Below are positions 37,380-46,458 of a stretch of DNA of 64,000 nucleotides, piece after piece; positions within the stretch are counted from its first letter, which is position 1; each line of letters begins with the position of its first letter. The notes under the pieces were generated by a model. The model made no database searches, was not told where the DNA came from, and saw nothing but the letters and a program-made list of their open reading frames with translations. Position numbers and translations under genes: made by a program. The stretch is from Holothuria scabra. Taxonomy: Eukaryota > Echinodermata > Holothuroidea > Aspidochirotida > Holothuriidae. The DNA lies in assembly GCA_037179385.1 (NCBI GenBank), contig CM074179.1, forward strand, positions 75,753,719-75,817,718, in the 5' to 3' direction.

Positions 37380-37970
37380 ATGAATATTAACTCTAACAGC
37401 TATCTTTTTTGAGATGTAGTATTTGCAAGGTTTAACCTCTGATGACCCGAAATGACCTTTGACCTCCAATAAAAACAATAGGGATCATCTACTCAATATG
37501 GGCAATCCACATGCTAAGTATGAGATCCCTCACAGTTAACCTTCTTGAGATATAGAGTTTACAATGTTTTGATGTTTTGACCTCTGGTTTTCCCGGATGA
37601 CCTTTGACCTCCACCAAAAACGATAGGGATCATCTACTAAATATGCACAATCCACATGCTATGTATAAGATCCCTCACAGTTACCCTTCTTGAGAAACAG
37701 TGTTAACAAGGTTTTCACCTTTTTACCTCTGGTGACCCCAGATGACCTTTGACCTGCACCAAAAACAATAGGGATCATCTACTCAATATGGGCAATACCC
37801 ATGGTAAGTATGAGATCACTCACATTTTCCTTCTGGAGATACCGTGTTTACAAGCTGGCGTTACACACACACACACACTCACATACACACATAAACACAA
37901 AAACACATGCATACACACGACATCACCATCGCATAGATTCCTTGCATGCCTTCGGCAAGGAATCAACAAT
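37380..37970 (+). repeat. DR1-carrying repeat, copy 5
   Basis: Three units spaced exactly 145 bp apart carry perfect TGACCTTTGACCT at 37453-37465, 37598-37610 and 37743-37755. Each is followed by CC-AAAAACAATAGGGATCAT. A (CA)-rich tract and the terminal hairpin ATTCCTTGCATGCCTTCGGC/AAGGAAT close the copy. Confidence 0.8.
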
Positions 37971-38045
37971 GGTTTGCTGTGACGTCATCCAAGATCTGTC
38001 ATAAGTTTTATTTAAACATTATGTGCTGCACAACATGGAGCTATT

Positions 38046-38186
38046 GCAGAATTCAACGCCCCTCCTGAAATTGAGTGACAACAATTGAATTGAATTGAAA
38101 CTGAAATTGAATTCATTGTCAATGTGCGTTAAGCGAGACATTATTTGGAGAAGGACCCAAAGTTGGAGTGAGACGTTGAATTCTGC
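38046..38186. mobile_element. 141-bp MITE-like element
   Basis: GCAGAATTCAACG at 38046-38058 is mirrored exactly by CGTTGAATTCTGC at 38174-38186. The interior holds GAATTGAATTGAAACTGAAA-type sequence. No coding capacity; a target duplication is not clear. Confidence 0.6.
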
Positions 38187-38539
38187 AGTTGTACTCACAA
38201 CATTACATAGCGCTACTGTACAACTTTGCAAATTCATAACTGCCTGTGTGTAAATTAAAAAAAATATGTAGTGATTCCCACATTGTGTGCCTGTGTGAAA
38301 GTGATAGTTGCTAACTGTCGGATTTGCGGGATGTAGTGATTTTAGCAACACTCACCTAGGTTACTCTTGAGTATGTTGGGGACTTAGGAAGTAAGGTCCT
38401 TCAGCTCTAGGCAAGTAAAGCAAGCATTACAAGCTAATTTTGTGCATTAATCTGATTTCAAAATAAGGCATATGTAAATCCAAGTTATATAGTTACATGT
38501 CATTCACTGGAAAATTCTAACCTTTTATTTCAGGAAGGC

Positions 38540-40795
38540 TTATAATCTCCGCAAAGGAAAAATCGGTGATTTTAAGCAGCTACTGGAGGGACCTGAAGTT
38601 CATAGCAAGGGACCTGGTAAACGAGACACTTGGTCTACAAAGTAATTATAGGAACTGAAGGTAGGGAGTGATGTTTATAGCAATCCAGTAAAACTTGAAA
38701 TTTCTTTGAACCAATTTAACGTGTACAATATTGCTCAGACAGAACCAGTTCTCTTACATTCACCTCAGACCAGGTAAACAGAATATTTGAAAGTGTTTGC
38801 AATAATCACAAAATTGATTTGACTAAGACTGAAACCAGTCATAGCACTGTAGTTTGAAACAAAAAATATGGCGTACGTATAAACAGTTAAAAAAGCAACG
38901 TAAATTGGGGTGGAAGGCAGGCCAAGAAATTGCCAAGAAATCAAGAGTAAGCTTAAGACTGATGTACAAGCAGAAGTCTGTAAACGACAAAAGGTTGAGG
39001 CTGACTATGCGGAATTAAATGTTAAATATCAGAAACTAGTAAACCACAACAAAATAATCGTGGCCGTGGTCTGTAAGCAAGTGTCTAAAGTAAGAAAAAA
39101 ATTAGGTCACATTTAGAGCAATTCATAAATCAAAAGACAGAAAAAGAATGTCATGAGCTTTGTCAAGGATTCAGTTTCCTTTGTTGCAAGGGAAGCATTT
39201 CCATCCTATGAGTGTAAAGTTTTGTGATGCTTCTGGAAAAGAGTTGGAGCTTTTCTTTGAAGACAGTAAAGTCAATGATAACAATCACATTAATATTGAT
39301 GAAATATTGCTTGTTCGAGATAAATTTAGCATTACACGTAGAGCCTATCGTGAGCTCACACAAAGATGCAGCAACTTGCCCAGAAGAATATGCTATACAA
39401 CAACTTGCCCAAAGAATATGCTATCTTGGAACGGAAGAAAGAGTTAGATGCTCTCTTCACTGCAAAAGATATGGATAGAGGCTATGATGGAGTCTGGCAA
39501 TTCATTTCAGATGTTATTTTGCATAAAGTAAAAGAATTTGCTTCACACCCCCAAAAAGCGGAACTTCGTTAAGAAAAACTTCTCAAAGTAAAGGTCAATG
39601 GGAATGGCACTTGTGAAGGGACGAGACTTCATACTTTCAATTTTGTTCTTTCTATCATTGGAGAAGATTCACGTGCTGGTAAACAAGGAACGTGCTTGAT
39701 TGCTATTTAAAAATGACCACAGAAGTGTCAATTTACAAGCATTTTGACAAAATTTAGCCATTGAATTTCTTCATTGGCCCACGTCACGCATAATGGTGAC
39801 AGAATGAATCTTACTGGCGGGGGGGGGGGGGGGGTGAAATTTCTTAATGTAACTATGGGGTTGGATGCATCCACCTATTCTTGTGTGTGGTGTAAGTGCT
39901 CTGACTCAGAACGACCAGATATCTCAAAGAAATGGTCAATGGTAGATTCAGATCTTGGTGGCCATAAATGAGATAGTTGCTATGGCCAAATTTAAAGCTA
40001 CAAAGAAAAAAATCAGTTGTTCTCATGCTCCCACATTTAGATCTTTACCTGTTGATTGTGTAGTTATGGGCAGTCTTCACAGTCATGTTTTTAGGAATTG
40101 CTGATCAGCTGGTATTTCAGCTACTTAAGTATCTGAGGTTTTTAGATAATGTAAATAGCAGGCCTACTTATTCCACTGGAAAGTGCAAAAATAGGGCAGA
40201 ATTTGAAAACTTTGTAAAGCAACTTGGAACTGGTGAGTGGAATTTTTTTTTTTGTGGATCGCAATTCTAAAGAAATCAAATTCAGAGATTTTACTGAGCC
40301 TGAACATTGAAAAATTTTCAACAACATTGAACTTAAAGATATTATTCCTAATCATCCTGATTTAGACTCGATTTGGACTGACTTTGCGTCACTTATTAAA
40401 AGTCTTCAAAAAACACATTTTGTGGAATCTGAAATTCAAGCCTTTTGAAAGTGATGCACAAAAGTGGGTTAGTCTATTCACGAACGTATATTTGGAAAAG
40501 GATGTCACTCCTTACATGTATGTTTTACAGTGCCATGTTGGGGAAACTCTAAGACTGAATGGTAACTTATCCCGCTTTAGTCAGCAATTTCTTGAAAGTT
40601 GAATGATAAAGTCACCACTTGGTACTTTAGGTCAACACACCACAAGGGTTATGAAGCACTGAGACAAATCATGTTAAAACAAAATAGGTTACAACATCTC
40701 AAATTAAATTGTCCAAGAAGTAAAAAAAATTGAAATCAAGTGTGATGAATGTACACATAGTGGCCACAACAAGGGGACACGTTCCCTTTAATTGA
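38540..40795 (+). pseudogene. Decayed gene of an unidentified multi-copy family
   Basis: Short in-order pieces on the plus strand keep protein-like character. They are KAYNLRKGKIGDFKQLLEGP (38540), VKLEISLNQFNVYNIAQTEP (38690), a charged coiled-coil-like segment (38910-39116), a segment ending RRAYRELTQRC (39160-39370), and VNGNGTCEGTRLHTFNF (39590). GLDASTYSCVWCKCSDSERP (39860), VTPYMYVLQCHVGETLRLNG (40506) and a closing CDECTHSGHNKGT (40742) follow. The CxxCxC and CxxC-H-C clusters suggest metal binding. The order reminds me of long uncharacterised, transposon-like proteins common in cnidarians and echinoderms, but I cannot name the family. Many stops and frameshifts and a poly-G run (39820-39833) show it is dead. 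Confidence 0.6.
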
Positions 40796-42130
40796 TTATG
40801 GATTGAACTTGAAATGTATTCAGCGTAGTTCACAAATGCCTTTTTTAATATCCATACAAATCAATACTGAAGTTCTCACCATTTTGCATTTAAGTAACTA
40901 CTCTGGTGTTTTATGTATGTATTCGACCAGAATGTGTTGTCATAATGTCATTCTTCCGTGAAAATATATTTAAGACCATGCCTTTTCCCAATCAGTTAAC
41001 ATTCGGAGGTTTAATAAGTTAACATTGTATTCAACCAACGTGTGGGTGAATTTCTTTGTTAAGATGTATTTTACAAAACAAACTGTTACTTTCCTTTCAA
41101 TATAAAAATTACTTCAGCGCATTTTGTCAACGCCTTTGTACTTTCATGTACTTAAGACCTCGCCTTTTTTGCAATCAGTTAATATGCAGGAGATTAATTA
41201 GTTTATATCATATTCAACCAACGAGTGTGTGAATTTCATAAATGTTAAGATTTATTTTACAAAACAATCTGTTACTTGCCTTTTAATATAATAATTACTT
41301 CAGTACATTTTGTCAAACGCCTTTGTACTTTTTGTACGTAAGACCTTGTCCTTTTGGCAATCAGTTAATATTCAAGGGTTTAACAGTAAATATCGTATTC
41401 AACCAGTAAGTGTGTGAATTTCATGAATGTTAAGATTTATTTTACAAAACAAACTGTTACTTTCCTTTCAATATAATAATTACTTCAGCATATTTTGTCA
41501 ACGTCTTTGTACTTTCATACACTTAAGACCTTGCCTTTTTGCAATTAGTTAATATTCAGGGGTTTAATTAGTTTATATTGTATTCAACCAACAAGTTTGT
41601 GTATTTCATGAATGTTTAGATGTGTTTTACAAAATAAACTGTTACTGTACTTGCCTTTCACCATACAGCACTAGTTTCTTCAGTACTTTTCTTATATACC
41701 TTTGTTACCATGTATATATACTTAAGACCTTGAACAGTTCACCAGTGCCTTTGTATACTTCTATATGTATCAATATTGAAGAATTCACCTTTTTGCATTT
41801 CAGTCAACATTCAGGTAATTTATATTTGTATCCAACCAAAAATTGTGTGTCTTGTATCTCAAGAAATCTAGAGTAAAAACCGGATTTACCTGTAACTACA
41901 ACAGTGTGCTATTTATCTTTCAACATAGGGGTTAGTTACTTCAGTACTTCTCATAAATACTTTTGTACTTCCATGTTTTTATTTAATACCTTGCCTTTAT
42001 TGCAATGCAGCTAACAGTCAGGTGTTCAATTATGTTAATACTTGTTTTCTCCAAACAAGCGTGTATCATATTGGCGCATGAAAGTTAAGATATCTTTTTA
42101 TAACTGTAAACAAACAGTCTGTTCCTTGCT
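40796..42130 (+). repeat. ~185-bp diverged tandem repeat
   Basis: The landmark CAGTTAAtATtCAgG recurs at about 40993, 41177, 41363, 41547 and, more diverged, 41780 and 42005. It is followed by ATTCAACCAAC-AGTGTGTGAA, ATGTTAAGAT-TATTTTACAAAAC and CCTTTGTACTTTCATGTACTTAAGACCTTGCC. The array starts right after the decayed gene at 38540-40795 and may be its 3' region. Confidence 0.75.
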
Positions 42131-42387
42131 TTGCAAGGTAATATTTCAAGTTCTTTTGTTAAATCAATGTAGTCCTTGAAGAGAATGCATAAACTACAGT
42201 AGCAAAGCTAATGTCGCTCAACCTTCCTGATGTTGCAAGTGTTTTTCATTCATCTTGAACAAAATCATGGTGTTTACTAAACACATACCCAGAAAACTCC
42301 AGTTGGGCGGACCAGCATGTAAACAATGTTCACCTAGAAGTTGAAATGTGTCAGGGATAAATTTCTACAGCTAGTTCATCCCCTTAA

Positions 42388-42642
42388 CCCTTTACCAATG
42401 TTTGGGTCCTTTTGGATCAGACGGAGAGCGCGGCTGTGCCCCATCTTTATTGTTTCACGCGGAGCTCGAAACTGCGAGGAGCTACCGGAAAATTCGGCCA
42501 CAACAACGAGAGAGACAATAATTTAAAGGTCACGGGGTCAATAGACTACGGAAACTGATGCGGGGCGTGATACGTCCGCTTTTCCTCCCACTCCCGAGGC
42601 GCGCAAGTAAGCCCCGCCGGATTGGAGCACAACGGTAAGGGG
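42388..42642. mobile_element. TTAA-flanked MITE (piggyBac-like)
   Basis: TTAA at 42384-42387 and 42643-42646 flanks a 255-bp segment that begins CCCTTTACC and ends GGTAAGGGG, a short inverted repeat. The interior is clearly more GC- and CpG-rich than the flanks. TTAA duplications with CCC-starting ends are the hallmark of piggyBac-type transposons. No transposase is present. Confidence 0.7.
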
Positions 42643-42646
42643 TTAA

Positions 42647-43170
42647 GGTGTACCGTAAGTCAAATAACTAAAAAAATATTAAAGAGCATGAAAAGTGAAT
42701 GCTTACAATCTAACTCCAATCTTTATAGGATATTACTGAGCTGAGACATAAAATGTTGAAGTTCACTCACTTTAAACAAATTGGTCTAATGCGCAATACT
42801 GCAATTTGCGACTTTCTAGTTGTACAACTCACATAAGATCTTTTGCTTCGTTTGAAAGTAAAAATGTTTATATGACCTTGAACACTCTTGCTCGCTTCCA
42901 TAGCATGTTACACAGAGATGGCTTAACTCATTACATCACCACATAAGTGTAAGAGTGCTATCACATCTTGGTACAAGATGCAGTAACTTTCAAAAAAAAA
43001 AAAAAAAAAAACAGAGAAAGACAAAGATAGTAATTTGTTTAGTTCAACAATGACATCACAATTTATCTTGGTATGTACCATTTTAAATTGATTGAATAAA
43101 CTTTAACATTTTACATCTCAGTCAGGAATGTCCTATGATGATGGGAGTTGGACTGTTTGTATGGCACGCC
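42647..43170. other. No gene recognised
   Basis: Contains an A-run at 42993-43011 and otherwise unremarkable sequence. Confidence 0.5.
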
Positions 43171-43179
43171 AAAAGGCTC

Positions 43180-43600
43180 ACCGCATATGATGTACTAAAA
43201 CTATACGTTCATGTACCAAAAATATACGATGATGTACTAACTTCATACGATCATGATGTAAATTTACACCATCATATACTAAAACCATAAGTTCATCATA
43301 TTAAATGTTACGATGTACATGTACAAACACACGTTGTACATCTAAAAACACATGTTGTACATGTAAAAATGTATGATCATCATGTTATAATTTCCCCTTT
43401 CGCATGCCATACTGAGTGAGGCTATCGGCTTACCCAGAAGTCCGTCGAAAGGCTCACCGACATAGGATGATCATCTAAACCCATGTGATGTAGTAAAAGT
43501 ACACGTTCATGTGCTAACTGCTTACGATGATAAACACTGAATGCTTACGGTGATGTACTGAATTCATACGATCATGTACTAAATGTAAACGTTCATGTAC
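43180..43600. repeat. TACGATCATGTACTAAA-type short repeat
   Basis: Imperfect ~20-25-bp units such as ATACGATGATGTACTAAC, ATACGATCATGTACTAAA and ACGTTCATGTACTAA occur in two blocks (43180-43390 and 43465-43600). Each block is preceded by AAAGGCTCACCG. It is a decayed minisatellite. Confidence 0.65.
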
Positions 43601-44720
43601 TGAGAGGACCCACGTGGGTATCGAATGGTAATAGGCCCCTGTCAATACTAACGGCCCAAAGAATTAATTTTGAGGCTACGACCTTTGGAAGTTTTAATCC
43701 GATTGGAAATTTCGATGGTAGGCTACATTGTATTAAATCCACTAAAGAGAACAAAAAGGTTTTTTTTTTATTTCCGTGACAAAGGATGGCCCAGTGGTCC
43801 AACAGCAAAATTATTGGCCCTGTTGATAGAGAAACTTTTTTCAAGAACCGGTACCATGAATTTGGAGATAATGGTGATCGCCAAAAACGAGATTGTTGTT
43901 GGTAAGAATCAGGTGCATGAGTTCGCCTAGGTCTTTCTTGGTGGGAGTTTTGCCCCGAATTGGATTGAAGGCGTTTGTACAAGCGGAGATGCCTTCTTCA
44001 TGCGGTTTATTTGTGTATAAGGAGGACACGCCAAGAGTGGCCAGAATTGTGTCCTGTGGGAGATTTTTCATCTTCCCAATTTTGCGGATGAAATCCGTGG
44101 TATCCTGAACGTAAGAAAGGAGGGAGGGAACCAGAGGCTGAATGAGCAGGTCCACGAATTTTTTTCCGTAGCAGTACCATTGCCGTAAATAATAGGTCTC
44201 CCTGGATTGCCCGTTTTGTGAACTTGGGGAAGAAAATAGAAACGGCCCGGTTTGGGATCTACCTGGAGGAGATTCGGATCAGTTTCAGAGTCGATAGAGA
44301 CGTTGCGTACCATTTTTTGATGGACGCCACCATTTTTTTGCAATTTCTAAAGTGGGATCTAAGTCTAATAGTTTGTAGTGGTCAGGATTGCCAAGCAATC
44401 TGTGGGCCTCTCCCTTGTAGAATTTGGTCCCCATTGCAACAATCGCAAAGCCTTTGTCCGCCGGCTTGATAACAATGTCATCACGATGCCGTAGTTCTCG
44501 AATGGCCTGACGTTCACTTTTGGTGAGTTTGTCACGGAAGTCTGGGGTAGAGGAATAGTTTTTTACATCCTCTTCGATGGCCGAAATGAATTATTCCAAT
44601 TGCGGACAACGACCTTTTGGTGAGTTCCAGGTGCTTTTTGGTTTGAATTGGTACGATATATCGTTGTCCGGTGGTGGATCCAAACCGTCTTCGTCGGCAA
44701 AATACTCCCGAATACGCAAG
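43593..44720 (-). pseudogene. Penelope-like RT fragment, family 2
   Basis: On the minus strand from 44720 to 43593, broken frames give IIKPADKG-like sequence (about 44440-44480), a DPKPGRFYFLPQVHKTGNPG block (44190-44280), then LVPSLLSYVQDTTDFIRKI and VSSLYTNKPHEEGI (43990-44110). These match the fingers and palm of Penelope-like reverse transcriptases (PxIHK, DVSSLYTxIP). The frame fails before the catalytic YxDD block and no GIY-YIG end is seen. It differs from the copies at 45.6-48.6 kb, so it is another family. A (TA)n tract adjoins it at 44727. Confidence 0.75.
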
Positions 44721-44722
44721 CG

Positions 44723-44726
<4 letters not shown>

Positions 44727-44806
<80 letters not shown>

Positions 44807-44887
44807 CTATATATGTATATATATATATTTATATATATATAAATATATATATATATTTATATGTATGTATGTATATATATATATGTG

Positions 44888-44917
<30 letters not shown>
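44727..44917. repeat. (TA)n tract 1
   Basis: Pure TA for about 75 bp, then interrupted TA/TATG sequence to 44917. It adjoins the Penelope fragment at 43593-44720. Confidence 0.95.
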
Positions 44918-44919
<2 letters not shown>

Positions 44920-45028
44920 ACCGTCATAGTAAAAAGTTATTAATAATGTCAACCAGGCAATGGTAAAGTGCTCAACCCTCTGAAGGGAGCTGTAATATTG
45001 AAAAGGTTGTAATAGGTGTTCACAACAT

Positions 45029-45086
45029 AGCTTTACAGAACTGTTTCGTAAGGGCCAATGATGTAGGTCCTCACTCCTCAGAAGCC
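45029..45086 (-). ncRNA. Hammerhead ribozyme motif, left palindrome arm
   Basis: Read on the minus strand: GGCTT (stem I, 5'), CTGAGGA core, GTGAGG...CCTTAC stem II with a 15-nt loop, GAAA core, ACAG-TT-CTGT stem III, A at the cleavage position, then AAGCT (stem I, 3'). All invariant core positions of the hammerhead (CUGANGA, GAAA, UH) are present. Penelope-like retroelements are known to carry hammerheads in their terminal repeats. Activity is untested. Confidence 0.7.
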
Positions 45087-45102
45087 TGAAGTAGAATCTT
45101 CA

Positions 45103-45146
45103 GGCTTCTGAGGAGTGAGGTCCTTACGAAACAGTTCTGTAAAGCT
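45103..45146 (+). ncRNA. Hammerhead ribozyme motif, right palindrome arm
   Basis: GGCTT (45103-45107) pairs with AAGCT (45142-45146) as stem I. CTGAGGA (45108-45114) and GAAA (45128-45131) form the core. GTGAG/CTTAC with loop GTC is stem II, and ACAG/CTGT with loop TT is stem III. The predicted cut follows A45141. The fold is compact (44 nt) and head-to-head with the motif at 45029-45086. Confidence 0.75.
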
Positions 45147-45174
45147 ATGTTGTAAAAACCTATTGCAACCTCTT

Positions 45175-45176
<2 letters not shown>

Positions 45177-45237
<61 letters not shown>
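45177..45237. repeat. (TA)n tract 2
   Basis: Nearly pure TA repeat between the hammerhead palindrome and the tRNA-like sequence. Confidence 0.95.
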
Positions 45238-45240
<3 letters not shown>

Positions 45241-45245
45241 AATTT

Positions 45246-45318
45246 GACTTCATGGCTCAGTGGTTAGAGCGTCCTCACTAGAAAGCGGGAGGTCTCGAGT
45301 TCGAATCCCGGTGGAGTC
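45246..45318 (+). tRNA. tRNA-like sequence (probable pseudogene or SINE head), loop CTAGAAA
   Basis: The 7-bp acceptor GACTTCA/TGGAGTC pairs fully with one G-T. The D arm GCTC/GAGC and A-box TGGCTCAGTGGTTAGAGC are canonical, as is the B-box AGTTCGAATCC. The anticodon loop reads CTAGAAA, giving AGA (serine), yet there is no long variable arm as serine tRNAs need. The anticodon stem CCTCA/GCGGG has two mismatches and the T stem one. A T6 run at 45326-45331 would terminate Pol III. It is therefore more likely a tRNA-derived repeat or decayed gene than a working tRNA. Confidence 0.5.
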
Positions 45319-45368
45319 AACTTCGTTTTTTCACCTCATCCAGATTTTCCAGCTTTGTCAATTTTGAA

Positions 45369-45580
<212 letters not shown>

Positions 45581-45625
45581 TCGATAGGAGGTTAGTAAAA
45601 AGTGCTTAAAAGTTTGCGGAAAACT

Positions 45626-45661
45626 CCACGACGTTTCGGGTATAAACCCTTCATCAGGTGG
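45626..45661 (-). ncRNA. Minimal type-I hammerhead motif, Penelope copy A
   Basis: On the minus strand: CCAC, CTGATGA, an AGGGT-TTAT-ACCC stem II region, GAAA, C, GTC, then GTGG. CCAC pairs with GTGG (stem I). Stem III is only the self-complementary ACGT, which can form properly between two molecules. This matches the minimal, dimer-acting hammerheads known from Penelope-like elements and similar repeats. The predicted cut lies after GTC. Confidence 0.8.
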
Positions 45662-46103
45662 CAAAAACCAAACTGAACAACCAACAGTAACAAAGTTGGA
45701 CACGACAAACATCAAATCCGAAGCGATCCCTGCAAAAACAGAACCGGACGAATGTGACTGTCAGAAAACATGAGTGCGAAGGATGAAACACAAATCAAAA
45801 AAAGAAAAAGATCGTCCTGGATGAAAAAGTACAAATCGAACATGGTCGGAAAAAAAGGGAAAAAAGTAGGCAAAAACTAGGTCCAGAAAAAAATTATAAT
45901 CAGGCCTACACAGTTAAAAATGAGCACGAACGGGTAACTGTAAAAGGAGTAAAAACTGGCTCAAAAAAGGGGTGAATATTACAAAAGGTCAATTCTAACG
46001 TTAAGGCCGTGTGGAGCGAGAGTACCTAGCCTCATGATCAGTCGGTTTTCAGCACTAAGGCGGTCACGATCGGGGCCTCGGCACATTTCATCTGACGTAA
46101 CGG

Positions 46104-46370
46104 TTAAATGTTGTATAGGACAAGGTGAAGGGGGATAAAATGTGCAGCCACCGGGTATCCATGGAGATTCTGTTTGATGGACCTAAGGTGCTCGGTGACT
46201 CGATCCGCGAGGCGGCGTTTGGTCTCTCCCACATACAACGAGTTACATCTCCCACAAGCTAAAATATAAACTACATTAGCAGAAATGAAGGAGAATCTTT
46301 GTTTGACAATGAAGCTATTGCCGTTGGGCCTGAAATGTTGACGAGGTCGTGTTTGCCAACAACTGGGCAT
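46104..46370 (-). pseudogene. Penelope copy A GIY-YIG endonuclease end
   Basis: The frame contains VVYILACGRCNSLYVGET followed by KRRLADRVTEHLRSI, the N-terminal half of the GIY-YIG nuclease fold (Y..Y-V-G pattern, then the Arg helix) used by endonuclease-bearing Penelope elements to nick target DNA. The nuclease frame is cut off from the RT frame by the poly-G expansion at 46490-46506. A second single-base loss, relative to copy B, lies near 46328. It ends early at HFIPLHLVLYNI, so the C-terminal catalytic Glu region is not intact. Confidence 0.75.
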
Positions 46371-46458
46371 GTATTACACCTCGGACGGCTACATGGAAAG
46401 GTACCAGCCGTGTCGTTGAAAGAAGTTTGTTGGTGGGAAGCCCGAACTAAATGGTTGG

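Larger units (their letters stand above)
44990..45178. repeat. Near-perfect palindrome with two hammerhead motifs
   Basis: The left arm (about 44990-45091) and right arm (about 45097-45178) are reverse complements over some 75 bp. Shared blocks include ACAACATAGCTTTACAGAAC, TGTTTCGTAAGG and CCTCACTCCTCAGAAGCC. The left arm carries an extra ~15 bases between the last two blocks. Each arm encodes a hammerhead-type fold on its own strand (see separate entries). (TA)n tract 2 follows directly. Confidence 0.9.

Noticed and set aside
43180..43600. CRISPR-like short repeats
   Set aside because: Units are imperfect and run together without uniform unique spacers, and the genome is eukaryotic.
45246..45318. 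Functional serine tRNA
   Set aside because: AGA loop but no long variable arm, and mismatches in the anticodon and T stems.
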